Assembly (NCBI GenBank): GCA_018377375.1
Contig: JAGZZN010000026.1
Span: forward strand, 1-26,632
From: Streptococcus parasanguinis
Lineage (GTDB): Bacteria; Bacillota; Bacilli; Lactobacillales; Streptococcaceae
Direction: 5' to 3'
Length of the DNA: 26,632 nt
Shown here: positions 7,541 to 14,049 of the stretch, piece by piece
How the letters are laid out: each line of letters opens with the position of its first letter
Position numbering within the stretch: the first letter of the stretch is position 1
The notes under the pieces: model-generated
The model's input: the letters and a program-made list of their open reading frames with translations, nothing else
The model's database searches: none
What the model was told of the DNA's origin: nothing
Program-made: the position numbers and the translations under genes

Positions 7541-8509
7541 ATGAAAAAACGAATTTTAGTATTGGGAATTCTTCTAGTAGCCCTTCTATTTGCATTTGCT
7601 CCTTCTGCTCATGCTGGTGTCGGCAATACGCATAGTGGTGGTAGTAGCACTATTCATTCTGGCGGTGGTGGTGGTAGTAGCTGGTCTGGAGGGGGAAGTA
7701 GCTGGTCTGGTGGCAGCAGCTGGTCTGGTGGATCCAGTAGCTACAGTTCTAGTTCTGGATCAGACTCTGGTGGGGCGGTAGCAGTTGTCGCCATCATTGG
7801 ATTGATTGGATTTGTCTATAATATTGCAAAAGAGGCTAATGAGAGTGATGATTCGTCCTATTCAAATAGTGGTCCAAAACGGACAACCGAAGAACGGGCG
7901 GGTCGACCAATTGAAAACAACTATGAAGCGATTCGCCGTATCCGTAAATTGGATCCAATGTTTGATGAAGACCGCTTCTTGTCGCAAGTCAAGCTGGTTT
8001 ATCTTCAATTGCAGTCTGCCTGGACAGAAAAAGATTGGAATTCTGTGCGGAACTTAGAAAGTACCAGTCTTTATGAGCAACACTTGACGCAGTTGCAAGA
8101 GCATATTCGCGCCAAAACAACCAATGTTCTAGAGCGCGTATGTGTGGAAGATTCCAAGATCAAAGACTTTATCGAAAATCCAGAAGGCAATGACCGCATT
8201 GAAGTCATTCTGTCATCGACGATGAGAGATTACATCCGAAGTGATGAAACGGGCCGTGTGATCGAAGGGGATCCAACCAAAGATCTCTTTACCGTTTACC
8301 GCATGGTCTTCCTCCGTGAACATGGAGCTCAGACAGAGATCATTAAGAATTCAGAAGTCGTTAGTGATCACTGTCCGAACTGTGGTGCGCCACTGACCAT
8401 CGATTCAATCGACAAGTGTGAATATTGCCAAGCATCCTTGAAGCACAATCCAAAAGATTGGGTCTTGGATGTCTACGAAGTTGTGGATGAAATTGAATTC
8501 TACAGATAG
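7541..8509 (+). CDS. Tim44-like domain protein with Gly/Ser-rich region and zinc ribbon
   Basis: 322 residues from the preferred start. An N-terminal hydrophobic segment ending in SAHA-G looks like a signal peptide (about 1-25). It is followed by a Gly/Ser/Trp low-complexity stretch with repeated SSWSGG units (about 30-75), a membrane span (AVVAIIGLIGFVYNIA, about 78-95), a charged linker, and a Tim44-like domain (about 125-270, from LDPMFDEDRFLSQVKLVYLQLQ onward, split by a loop). A C-terminal zinc ribbon CPNCGAPL...CEYC (about 277-297) closes the protein. An in-frame ATG lies three codons upstream (7532), but GAGG sits at the right distance for 7541. The SPFH gene starts 8 bases after the stop, so the two form an operon. 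Its role is unknown. The closest analogy I know is the Bacillus ydjGHI group associated with PspA-type membrane stress. Confidence 0.8.
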   Translation: MKKRILVLGILLVALLFAFAPSAHAGVGNTHSGGSSTIHSGGGGGSSWSGGGSSWSGGSSWSGGSSSYSSSSGSDSGGAVAVVAIIGLIGFVYNIAKEANESDDSSYSNSGPKRTTEERAGRPIENNYEAIRRIRKLDPMFDEDRFLSQVKLVYLQLQSAWTEKDWNSVRNLESTSLYEQHLTQLQEHIRAKTTNVLERVCVEDSKIKDFIENPEGNDRIEVILSSTMRDYIRSDETGRVIEGDPTKDLFTVYRMVFLREHGAQTEIIKNSEVVSDHCPNCGAPLTIDSIDKCEYCQASLKHNPKDWVLDVYEVVDEIEFYR

Positions 8510-8517
8510 GAGAATGT

Positions 8518-9624
8518 ATGGGATTTATTAAAGCAGCCCTTTCAGCGGGCATTTCAAGTTTTCAAGATAGTAAATTTAAGGAAGCCATTACCCTGCCAGA
8601 AGCTGTTCCAGCAACAGCTTTGGCCATTAAGGGACAGCTCTTAACCAAAGATCCAGATGGACGCTCTCGTCAGAGCAACCAAAATACGGGCCTATTGACA
8701 GATGGTTCTGTCGTCATCGTTCCCCAAGGCTATGTTGCTCTCTTGGTCAATAATGGAACTTTTCTAGGAGACCTTCTAGAAGCAGGGAGTCACGAATGGC
8801 AAGCTGGTGAAAATGCCTGGTTGTTTGAAAAAGGTGGTGTGAAAGGAACGTGGGATCAGTTCAAGAATCGTTTCTCCTTTGGAGGCCAAGTGGTCACCCA
8901 ACAAGAAATCATTTTTGTGCGGATGCAACCTTTTACAGGAAATAAATTTGGCACTCAAAATCCAGTTGAGTACTTTAGCGACCGTTACCAACAACTTCTT
9001 AGCATTCGTTTTTATGGTCTTTATGATGTTAAAGTAGCAGATCCAGTACTCTTTTACATCAGTGCAGTTAGTCGTCAAATCACTGCAGATAAGCCCTTTA
9101 CCTTGGAAGATGTGGCTCAGGGAACCTTGCGACAAAATCTGGCACCAAAAATTGCAGTGGCCATTTCAAAATATACAGCAGAAAATAAGGCGGATATTTA
9201 CAATATCAATGCGGACCAAGATGTCTTCAATGAAGTTGCAAAACGCGAAGTCAACAAAACGTGGACAGAATTATATGGTATCGAATTAACCAATGTCCTC
9301 ATCGAAGATTTGAGCTACGATGCAGACAGTATGGCCAAGGTCAATAAACTGGACAGTGAATTGGCAGCGATGAAGTACAATACCATTGAAATCGAAGAAC
9401 GTCGTGCTCGCAATGAAGCCTTGGTCGCAGCTGCTAAAAATGAAGGTGGCAATGGCATGAACATGATTATGGGGATGAACCTAGGGCAAGCCCTTGGCAA
9501 TGACCTTCAAAAACAAGCCTCTCCAGCTCCAGACAAGCCGCATACCTTCTACATTGAAGTAGATGGAAAATATGTCCATGTCACCAAAGATGCGGATGGC
9601 AATATTGTACCTGTGGACCAATAA
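8518..9624 (+). CDS. SPFH (band-7) domain protein
   Basis: 368 residues. The central SPFH/band-7 domain spans about residues 60-285 (GSVVIVPQGYVALLVNNG opening, strands through EIIFVRMQPFTGNKFGTQNP, and helices ending in NVLIEDLSYDADSMAKVNK). A short helical stretch with EIEERRARNEAL follows. A Gly/Met/Asn-rich linker (about 305-325) leads to a C-terminal FYIEVDGKYVHVTKDADGN tail. No signal peptide or membrane span is visible, so membrane association, if any, would be peripheral or through the Tim44-like neighbour. Streptococcal homologues are often labelled virion core protein, a transferred name without support. AGGAGA precedes the ATG, and an ATG 4 bases earlier is out of frame and soon stops. 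Confidence 0.85.
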   Translation: MGFIKAALSAGISSFQDSKFKEAITLPEAVPATALAIKGQLLTKDPDGRSRQSNQNTGLLTDGSVVIVPQGYVALLVNNGTFLGDLLEAGSHEWQAGENAWLFEKGGVKGTWDQFKNRFSFGGQVVTQQEIIFVRMQPFTGNKFGTQNPVEYFSDRYQQLLSIRFYGLYDVKVADPVLFYISAVSRQITADKPFTLEDVAQGTLRQNLAPKIAVAISKYTAENKADIYNINADQDVFNEVAKREVNKTWTELYGIELTNVLIEDLSYDADSMAKVNKLDSELAAMKYNTIEIEERRARNEALVAAAKNEGGNGMNMIMGMNLGQALGNDLQKQASPAPDKPHTFYIEVDGKYVHVTKDADGNIVPVDQ

Positions 9625-9723
9625 GGATTAGGGAAGCGATAATGAGAGGTCTAGAGATTTCATGGACTCGTCCCTGTCCTCTCTTCCTGCTTTCAGTCCT
9701 TCCTAAAAAGAGGAAATTGCTGT

Positions 9724-9752
9724 TTGAGAAAAATCAAATAGTGTGTTACAAT
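9724..9752 (+). promoter_or_regulatory. Promoter of efp-asp23-nusB
   Basis: TTGAGA (9724-9729), 17-base spacer, TACAAT (9747-9752). Start of efp 38 bases after the -10. The 165-base gap after the SPFH gene has no clear terminator, so read-through is possible. Confidence 0.8.
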
Positions 9753-9789
9753 AAAGAGTAATCTATTTTTAAAAAAGAGGTAATAAAAC

Positions 9790-10350
9790 ATGATCGAAGC
9801 AAGTAAATTGAAAGCTGGTATGACTTTTGAAACAGCTGATGGAAAATTGATCCGCGTTTTGGAAGCAAGCCACCACAAACCAGGTAAAGGAAACACTATC
9901 ATGCGTATGAAATTGCGTGATGTCCGTACTGGTTCAACATTTGATACAAGCTACCGTCCAGAAGAAAAATTTGAACAAGCAATTATCGAAACTGTTCCAG
10001 CTCAATACTTGTATAAAATGGATGATACAGCCTACTTCATGAACACTGAAACATATGACCAATATGAAATTCCAGTGGTGAACGTAGAACAAGAATTGCT
10101 TTACATCCTTGAAAATTCAGAAGTAAAAATTCAATTCTACGGAAGCGAAGTGATCGGTGTAACGGTTCCTACAACTGTTGAATTGACTGTTGCAGAAACT
10201 CAACCATCTATCAAAGGTGCTACAGTGACTGGTTCTGGTAAACCTGCTACAATGGAAACAGGTTTGGTTGTAAACGTTCCGGACTTCATCGAAGCTGGAC
10301 AAAAATTGGTCATTAACACTACTGAAGGAACTTACGTTTCTCGTGCATAA
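9790..10350 (+). CDS. efp: Translation elongation factor P
   Basis: 186-residue EF-P, which enters the ribosomal E site and relieves stalling at consecutive prolines. It has a KOW-like N-terminal domain followed by two OB domains, ending in the normal NTTEGTYVSRA. The tip loop is HHKPGKGN with Lys33 at the position modified in other bacteria. No modification enzyme gene (epmA/B, earP, ymfI) is in this window. AAGAGG precedes the ATG, and a good promoter lies upstream. It is the first gene of efp-asp23-nusB, a widely conserved streptococcal order. Confidence 0.98.
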   Translation: MIEASKLKAGMTFETADGKLIRVLEASHHKPGKGNTIMRMKLRDVRTGSTFDTSYRPEEKFEQAIIETVPAQYLYKMDDTAYFMNTETYDQYEIPVVNVEQELLYILENSEVKIQFYGSEVIGVTVPTTVELTVAETQPSIKGATVTGSGKPATMETGLVVNVPDFIEAGQKLVINTTEGTYVSRA

Positions 10351-10386
10351 GAGACATCTCAGGGTGTCAAATAGAAAGGAACTTCT

Positions 10387-10776
10387 ATGGCAACTGAACA
10401 ATTTGGTGACATCGTTATTGCACCACGTGTATTAGAAAAAATTATTGCGATTGCGACAGCAAAAGTAGAGGGTGTCTATTCGCTTGAAAACAAGAGTGTT
10501 TCAGATAGCTTATCCAAACGCTCCCTTGGACGTGGCGTCTACCTTCATACAGAAGAAGATGGTCAAGTTTCAGTAGACATCTATCTCTATTTAGAATATG
10601 GAGTGGCTGTACCATCTGTCGCTGTAGCCATTCAAAAAGCAGTCAAGTCTGCAGTTTATGATATGGCAGATGTAACCTTGGATGCTGTCAACATTCACGT
10701 TGTCGGTATCGCAACGGAAAAATCTCCAAAACCGGACTTGAAAGACTTGTTTAATGAGGACTTCCTCAATGACTGA
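10387..10776 (+). CDS. Asp23/Gls24 family envelope stress protein
   Basis: 129 residues forming a DUF322/Asp23 domain over most of the length (IVIAPRVLEKIIAIATAKVEGV opening broken by a helix, then VDIYLYLEYGVAVPSVAVAIQKAVKSAV, and VNIHVVGI). The family is small, cytoplasmic and often membrane-tethered. The paralogue sitting between efp and nusB corresponds by position to B. subtilis YqhY, linked in that organism to acetyl-CoA carboxylase control. AAAGGA lies before the ATG. Its 3' end overlaps the nusB start by 8 bases, indicating coupling. The acidic C-terminus KPDLKDLFNEDFLND is typical. Confidence 0.92.
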   Translation: MATEQFGDIVIAPRVLEKIIAIATAKVEGVYSLENKSVSDSLSKRSLGRGVYLHTEEDGQVSVDIYLYLEYGVAVPSVAVAIQKAVKSAVYDMADVTLDAVNIHVVGIATEKSPKPDLKDLFNEDFLND

Positions 10777-11200
10777 TGAAATTTTATTAGAATCACGTCG
10801 AGATTTGCGTGAGCGCGCCTTCCAAGCCCTGATGGCCTTGGAATACGATGGAGACATTGTTGAAGCTTGTCGCTTTGCTTATCTACATGACAAGGACCTG
10901 GCAGAAGACAAAGAAGTCGATCTTCCTGCCTTTCTCATGAATCTCGTGACGGGTGTCTATCAGTCAAAAGATCAACTAGACCAACAAATCGGTCAACATT
11001 TGAAAACCGGCTGGACTGTTGAACGCTTGACCTTGGTAGAGAAAAACATCCTTCGTCTGGGAATTTATGAAATGACAGAGTTTGATACACCACAGATCGT
11101 CGCAGTCAATGAAGCGGTGGAATTGGCCAAGGCCTTTTCAGATGAAACCTCTTCACGATTTGTCAACGGTGTCCTCAGTCAATTTGTGACAGAAGAATAA
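10769..11200 (+). CDS. nusB: Transcription antitermination factor NusB
   Basis: 143-residue all-helical RNA-binding factor which with S10 (NusE) assembles on boxA of rRNA leaders. Recognised by RRDLRERAFQALMALEYDGD, KTGWTVERLTLVEKNILRLGIYEM split across two helices, and the VAVNEAVELAKAFSDETSSRFVNGVL ending. An in-frame ATG exists at 10754, but 10769 is preferred because GAGGA lies 8 bases upstream and it begins MTDEILLESRRDLRERAF, matching the family. It is the last gene of the operon and is followed by a strong terminator. Confidence 0.97.
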   Translation: MTDEILLESRRDLRERAFQALMALEYDGDIVEACRFAYLHDKDLAEDKEVDLPAFLMNLVTGVYQSKDQLDQQIGQHLKTGWTVERLTLVEKNILRLGIYEMTEFDTPQIVAVNEAVELAKAFSDETSSRFVNGVLSQFVTEE

Positions 11201-11202
11201 TT

Positions 11203-11228
11203 AAAAAAGAGCCGATGGCTCTTTTTTT
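11203..11228 (+). terminator. Terminator of efp-asp23-nusB
   Basis: AGAGCC-gat-GGCTCT flanked by A and T runs (seven T at 11222-11228). Strong intrinsic terminator that also works in the reverse direction. Confidence 0.92.
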
Positions 11229-11231
11229 GTG

Positions 11232-11264
11232 AAAAATATCCCCACAGTTTCTAGTGAGGGGATA
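11232..11264 (-). terminator. Terminator of scrB-scrR (minus strand)
   Basis: TATCCCC (11237-11243) pairs with GGGGATA (11258-11264). Read leftward, the stem is followed by TTTTTC. It lies just after the scrR stop, so it belongs to the leftward operon and sits head to head with the nusB terminator. Confidence 0.8.
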
Positions 11265-11270
11265 CTGCTT

Positions 11271-12236
11271 TTAGACACTTTTTCCAGAGTGGAGACTAAC
11301 GGGCAAGAAATAACCGGTAGTCGCCACTTTTTTTCCTTCGATCTTTTGGAGTAAAAGATCCACCATGAGGATAGCAATGTCTTCGAGGGGTTGTTGGATG
11401 GTTGTCAGTTCAGGTGTATAGGTCTCGATGAACTGGGTTCCATCATAACCAATCACTTTCAAATCCTGAGGAATCTGAATATCTAATTCTCTAGCGACTT
11501 TCATGATCAAGATCGCCGTCAAATCATCGGAGGCAAAAATAGCGTCTGGTTTGTGGTGGGTTAAAATCTGTTTGATTTCCATTTCTTTGCGAATAGGGGA
11601 GAAATCACTGGAAACATTGATGATCATGGACTCAGGTAGAACTGATGCAAATCCCGCATGACGCAAGCCAGTTGGGGAGTTAGAGTTGTCATTACCTGTG
11701 ATCATGATAATATTTCGGGCTCCGGTTTTTACTAAAGTTTCTGCTGCTAGCACTCCACCAGCATAGTTGTCTGAAGAAACAACCGGAATTTCTGGGGAGA
11801 GGTTGCGGTCAAAAGCAATGATAGGAGCAGTTACCCGGTTGTAATCTTCAATGCCCAAATTATGACTTCCTGAAATGATGCCATCTACCTGGTTAGCCTC
11901 CAACATCTCAATATATTCGCGCTCTTTCTCGGAGTCGTGCTCACTATTGCAGATGATGGTTTTATAGCCATGTTTGAAGAGTTGGTGTTCTAGTTTGTCG
12001 ATTAATTCAGCATAGAAAACATTGCTGATGTTGGGAAAGATCAAGCCGACTAACTTAGCTGATTTTCCTTGGAGGCTACGAGCAACATTGTTAGGTTTAT
12101 AGCCCAATTCTCGCATGGCTTCTTGGACTTTTTGGATCGTTTTTTCAGACAGGTATCCTTTTTTATTGATAACCCGTGAGACAGTAGTAGGGCTGACACC
12201 GGCGAGTTTGGCGACATCAGTTAGCTTTGCGACCAT
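11271..12236 (-). CDS. scrR: Sucrose operon repressor, LacI family
   Basis: 321-residue LacI/GalR repressor. The helix-turn-helix is at about residues 3-24 (KLTDVAKLAGVSPTTVSRVI), the hinge helix is KPNNVARSLQGK near 46-57, and the rest is a periplasmic-binding-protein-like effector domain (LVGLIFPNISNVFYAELI onward). It overlaps the 3' end of scrB by 20 bases and is the second gene of a leftward scrB-scrR operon. A TTG two codons upstream (12242) is possible, but neither start has a good ribosome binding site, which suggests coupling to scrB translation. Its likely effector is a sucrose-derived sugar (fructose or sucrose-6-P), inferred from context. It should bind the operators between scrB and scrA. 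Confidence 0.93.
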   Translation of the reverse strand: MVAKLTDVAKLAGVSPTTVSRVINKKGYLSEKTIQKVQEAMRELGYKPNNVARSLQGKSAKLVGLIFPNISNVFYAELIDKLEHQLFKHGYKTIICNSEHDSEKEREYIEMLEANQVDGIISGSHNLGIEDYNRVTAPIIAFDRNLSPEIPVVSSDNYAGGVLAAETLVKTGARNIIMITGNDNSNSPTGLRHAGFASVLPESMIINVSSDFSPIRKEMEIKQILTHHKPDAIFASDDLTAILIMKVARELDIQIPQDLKVIGYDGTQFIETYTPELTTIQQPLEDIAILMVDLLLQKIEGKKVATTGYFLPVSLHSGKSV

Positions 12237-13671
12237 AATCAAGTTCGTAGTAAGTTCCAGTAGGGGTTCCAGACTTGATCAAGATTCCATTTTGATCCGC
12301 ATGTGGGTAGACCCGACCAGAAAATACTTTTTCTCCTTTATTAATAAAGATTTCAAATATCGAATTGTCAATGAAAATATTAGCGGTTGTCGTTTGGTTA
12401 GCGATTGGGCAGCTACGGCTCGTACCGAATTCTTGGGCATATTGCTCACCTGCCTGGCTTCGATCGACTGTGACCAATCCTTTAGCCAGATCGAATGAGA
12501 GAACTAAGCCCTTTCCTTCTGCATCGGCAAAGAGGACGATTTCGTTCTGGCTATCCTTTTCAAACTGCAATTCCAATTCATAGCAGTTCTTGGTTTGTGC
12601 CTTGTTGGCAAATTCCTCACTCTCAGCGCGCAAGTCCTTGATCGCTTCAACTGGGTATTGGTAGAGTTTGCCATCTTTGATGGTTAATTCTTTGACCAGT
12701 GAGAGAGCTCCTTGGTAGTCATAGGAATCTGTTGGATAAGAAACGTCTGGAAGACCTAGCCAGCTGACAGCATAGGCACGTCCATCGGGAGCATTAAATC
12801 CTTGAGTCGCATAGGCTTCAAAACCATAGTCGAGATTATGCAATTCAGATACATCAACCATTTTGGCCTTTTCTGGGTCAAAGTTTGCAGCGATTTTGTA
12901 CATATTTGGATAGATATTGTCATAATCGAGAACGGATTTATCTAAGCCTTGAGGGCAGTAGAGGAGAACGGGTTGGTCTCCAACAAAGACTAGGTTGGGA
13001 CATTCCATCATATAAGCTGTCCGATCGTTTGCAAAATCCAAGTCACCGACTGCAACCCAGTTGGTATAGTCGTTATCTACAGCCTTATAGAGACGGATGA
13101 ATCCTTTCTTCTCAAGGTCTTGACCACCAACGATAGCGTAGTATTGACCCTTGAAATTAAAAATCTGTGGGTCACGGAAGTGATCCGTAGAGTCAGCCGG
13201 TTGATCAATCAAGATTTTGTCAATTTTTTCAATCTTGCCGTCTTTGTCCATCAAAGCACCGACTTGGTATGGATGACGAACCCATTCTGCATCCCGAACA
13301 TTACCAGTGTAGAATAGGAATAGTTTGTCACCAAACTGCATGGCTGATCCGGAATAAGCTCCGTGGCTATCCAGATCTGTGTCTGGAAGAAGCGTTACAC
13401 CAGTTTCTTTGAAATGAACCAAGTCTTCACTTTCTGTTTGTACCCATGATTTTAACCCATGGGCTGCACCAAATGGGAAATTTTGGTAAAACAAGATCCA
13501 TTTTCCATCAAAGTAGGAAAAACCGTTAGGATCATTTAAGAGACCAGCTTTTGGCTCAACATGATAGTGTGTGTGCCAAGGAGATTTGGCCATATGATCT
13601 TGGATGGCTTGCTTTTCCTCTTTTGTCCAGTCTTCGTAACGTCTGTAACGACGTTCAGTTGTCCATTCCAT
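12217..13671 (-). CDS. scrB: Sucrose-6-phosphate hydrolase (GH32)
   Basis: 484-residue cytoplasmic invertase that splits sucrose-6-phosphate, delivered by ScrA, into glucose-6-phosphate and fructose. The GH32 five-bladed propeller carries the nucleophile in LLNDPNGF (Asp47), the transition-state stabiliser in FRDP (Asp167) and the acid/base in MECPN (Glu223). The C-terminal beta-sandwich starts around residue 330. The length is normal and there is no signal peptide. GGAGGA lies 6 bases before the ATG. A TTGCAT/TACTAT promoter precedes it, divergent from scrA. Confidence 0.97.
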   Translation of the reverse strand: MEWTTERRYRRYEDWTKEEKQAIQDHMAKSPWHTHYHVEPKAGLLNDPNGFSYFDGKWILFYQNFPFGAAHGLKSWVQTESEDLVHFKETGVTLLPDTDLDSHGAYSGSAMQFGDKLFLFYTGNVRDAEWVRHPYQVGALMDKDGKIEKIDKILIDQPADSTDHFRDPQIFNFKGQYYAIVGGQDLEKKGFIRLYKAVDNDYTNWVAVGDLDFANDRTAYMMECPNLVFVGDQPVLLYCPQGLDKSVLDYDNIYPNMYKIAANFDPEKAKMVDVSELHNLDYGFEAYATQGFNAPDGRAYAVSWLGLPDVSYPTDSYDYQGALSLVKELTIKDGKLYQYPVEAIKDLRAESEEFANKAQTKNCYELELQFEKDSQNEIVLFADAEGKGLVLSFDLAKGLVTVDRSQAGEQYAQEFGTSRSCPIANQTTTANIFIDNSIFEIFINKGEKVFSGRVYPHADQNGILIKSGTPTGTYYELDYGRKAN

Positions 13672-13700
13672 TTTATTCCTCCGAATTTTTTCTTACTTCC

Positions 13701-13729
13701 ATAGTACCGATTTCCCATTAAAAATGCAA
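13701..13729 (-). promoter_or_regulatory. Promoter of scrB-scrR
   Basis: On the minus strand TTGCAT (13729-13724), 17-base spacer, TACTAT (13706-13701), 30 bases before the scrB ATG. Confidence 0.75.
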
Positions 13730-13756
13730 GCGATAAATGAAAAGAATGGCAAAAAA

Positions 13757-13772
13757 TGTCAAACGATTGACA
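13757..13772. promoter_or_regulatory. Candidate ScrR operator, scrB side
   Basis: Perfect inverted repeat TGTCAA-ACGA-TTGACA about 30 bases upstream of the scrB -35. It shares 13 of 16 positions with the element over the scrA -35, which argues for one common regulator. Assignment to ScrR is by context. Confidence 0.55.
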
Positions 13773-13804
13773 CCTGCAAGAAGGAGTTTTAAAGAGGATT
13801 AAAA

Positions 13805-13819
13805 ATGAAAACGAATGAA
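13805..13819 (+). promoter_or_regulatory. cre-like site (CcpA)
   Basis: ATGAAAACGAATGAA fits 14 of 15 positions of the cre consensus WTGNAANCGNWNNCW. It sits midway between the two divergent scr promoters, a sensible place for catabolite control of both. The match is unverified, and A/T-rich DNA gives chance hits. Confidence 0.35.
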
Positions 13820-13952
13820 AATATGAAAGTTTTTGAAAGTGAAAAAACTAGGAAGGGTCCTTTGATAGCGCCACTAAAGCGATTATGTGAATGAAAATTC
13901 TTACATCCTATCAAAAGCTGTCAAAATAGTTTAAAAAGTTTCAAAAAAATCC

Positions 13953-13968
13953 TGCAAAACGCTTGACA
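13953..13968. promoter_or_regulatory. Candidate ScrR operator overlapping the scrA -35
   Basis: TGCAAAACGCTTGACA, a degenerate copy of the inverted repeat at 13757-13772. Its right arm is the scrA -35 hexamer, so a bound repressor would block RNA polymerase. Confidence 0.5.
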
Positions 13969-13990
13969 TATTTTCAATACGTGGTACAAT
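13963..13990 (+). promoter_or_regulatory. Promoter of scrA
   Basis: TTGACA (13963-13968), 16-base spacer, TACAAT (13985-13990) with a TG one base before the -10. Strong consensus promoter 59 bases before the scrA start. Confidence 0.85.
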
Positions 13991-14001
13991 TAAAAACGTA
14001 G

Positions 14002-14018
14002 AAACGATTTAACCGTTT
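14002..14018. promoter_or_regulatory. Candidate ScrR operator downstream of the scrA -10
   Basis: AAACGATTTAACCGTTT, with AAACG/CGTTT arms around a seven-base centre, lying just after the expected transcription start. It resembles LacI-family operators. Confidence 0.6.
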
Positions 14019-14049
14019 ACATTACAAAAAATAAGGAGATTTTTGCAAA

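Larger units (their letters stand above)
13672..14049. promoter_or_regulatory. scrB-scrA divergent control region
   Basis: 378 bases without a gene. It holds two divergent promoters, three sites carrying AAACG(A/C)TT cores (13761, 13958 and 14002) and one cre-like sequence (13805). The stretch 13820-13950 is A/T rich with scattered GAAA and TCAAAA motifs, in which I see no further defined site. Confidence 0.75.

Noticed and set aside
7590..7781. Out-of-frame open frame over the Gly/Ser repeat region
   Set aside because: It is an artefact of the GGT/AGT-rich repeats in the real gene, giving a Val/Ala-only translation.
9644..9683. Possible hairpin GAGAGG/CCTCTC after the SPFH gene as a terminator
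   Set aside because: The loop is 28 bases and no T run follows, so it does not look like an intrinsic terminator.
12365..12583. Small plus-strand frame inside scrB
   Set aside because: Opposite to an intact GH32 gene, with no start signal and no conserved features.
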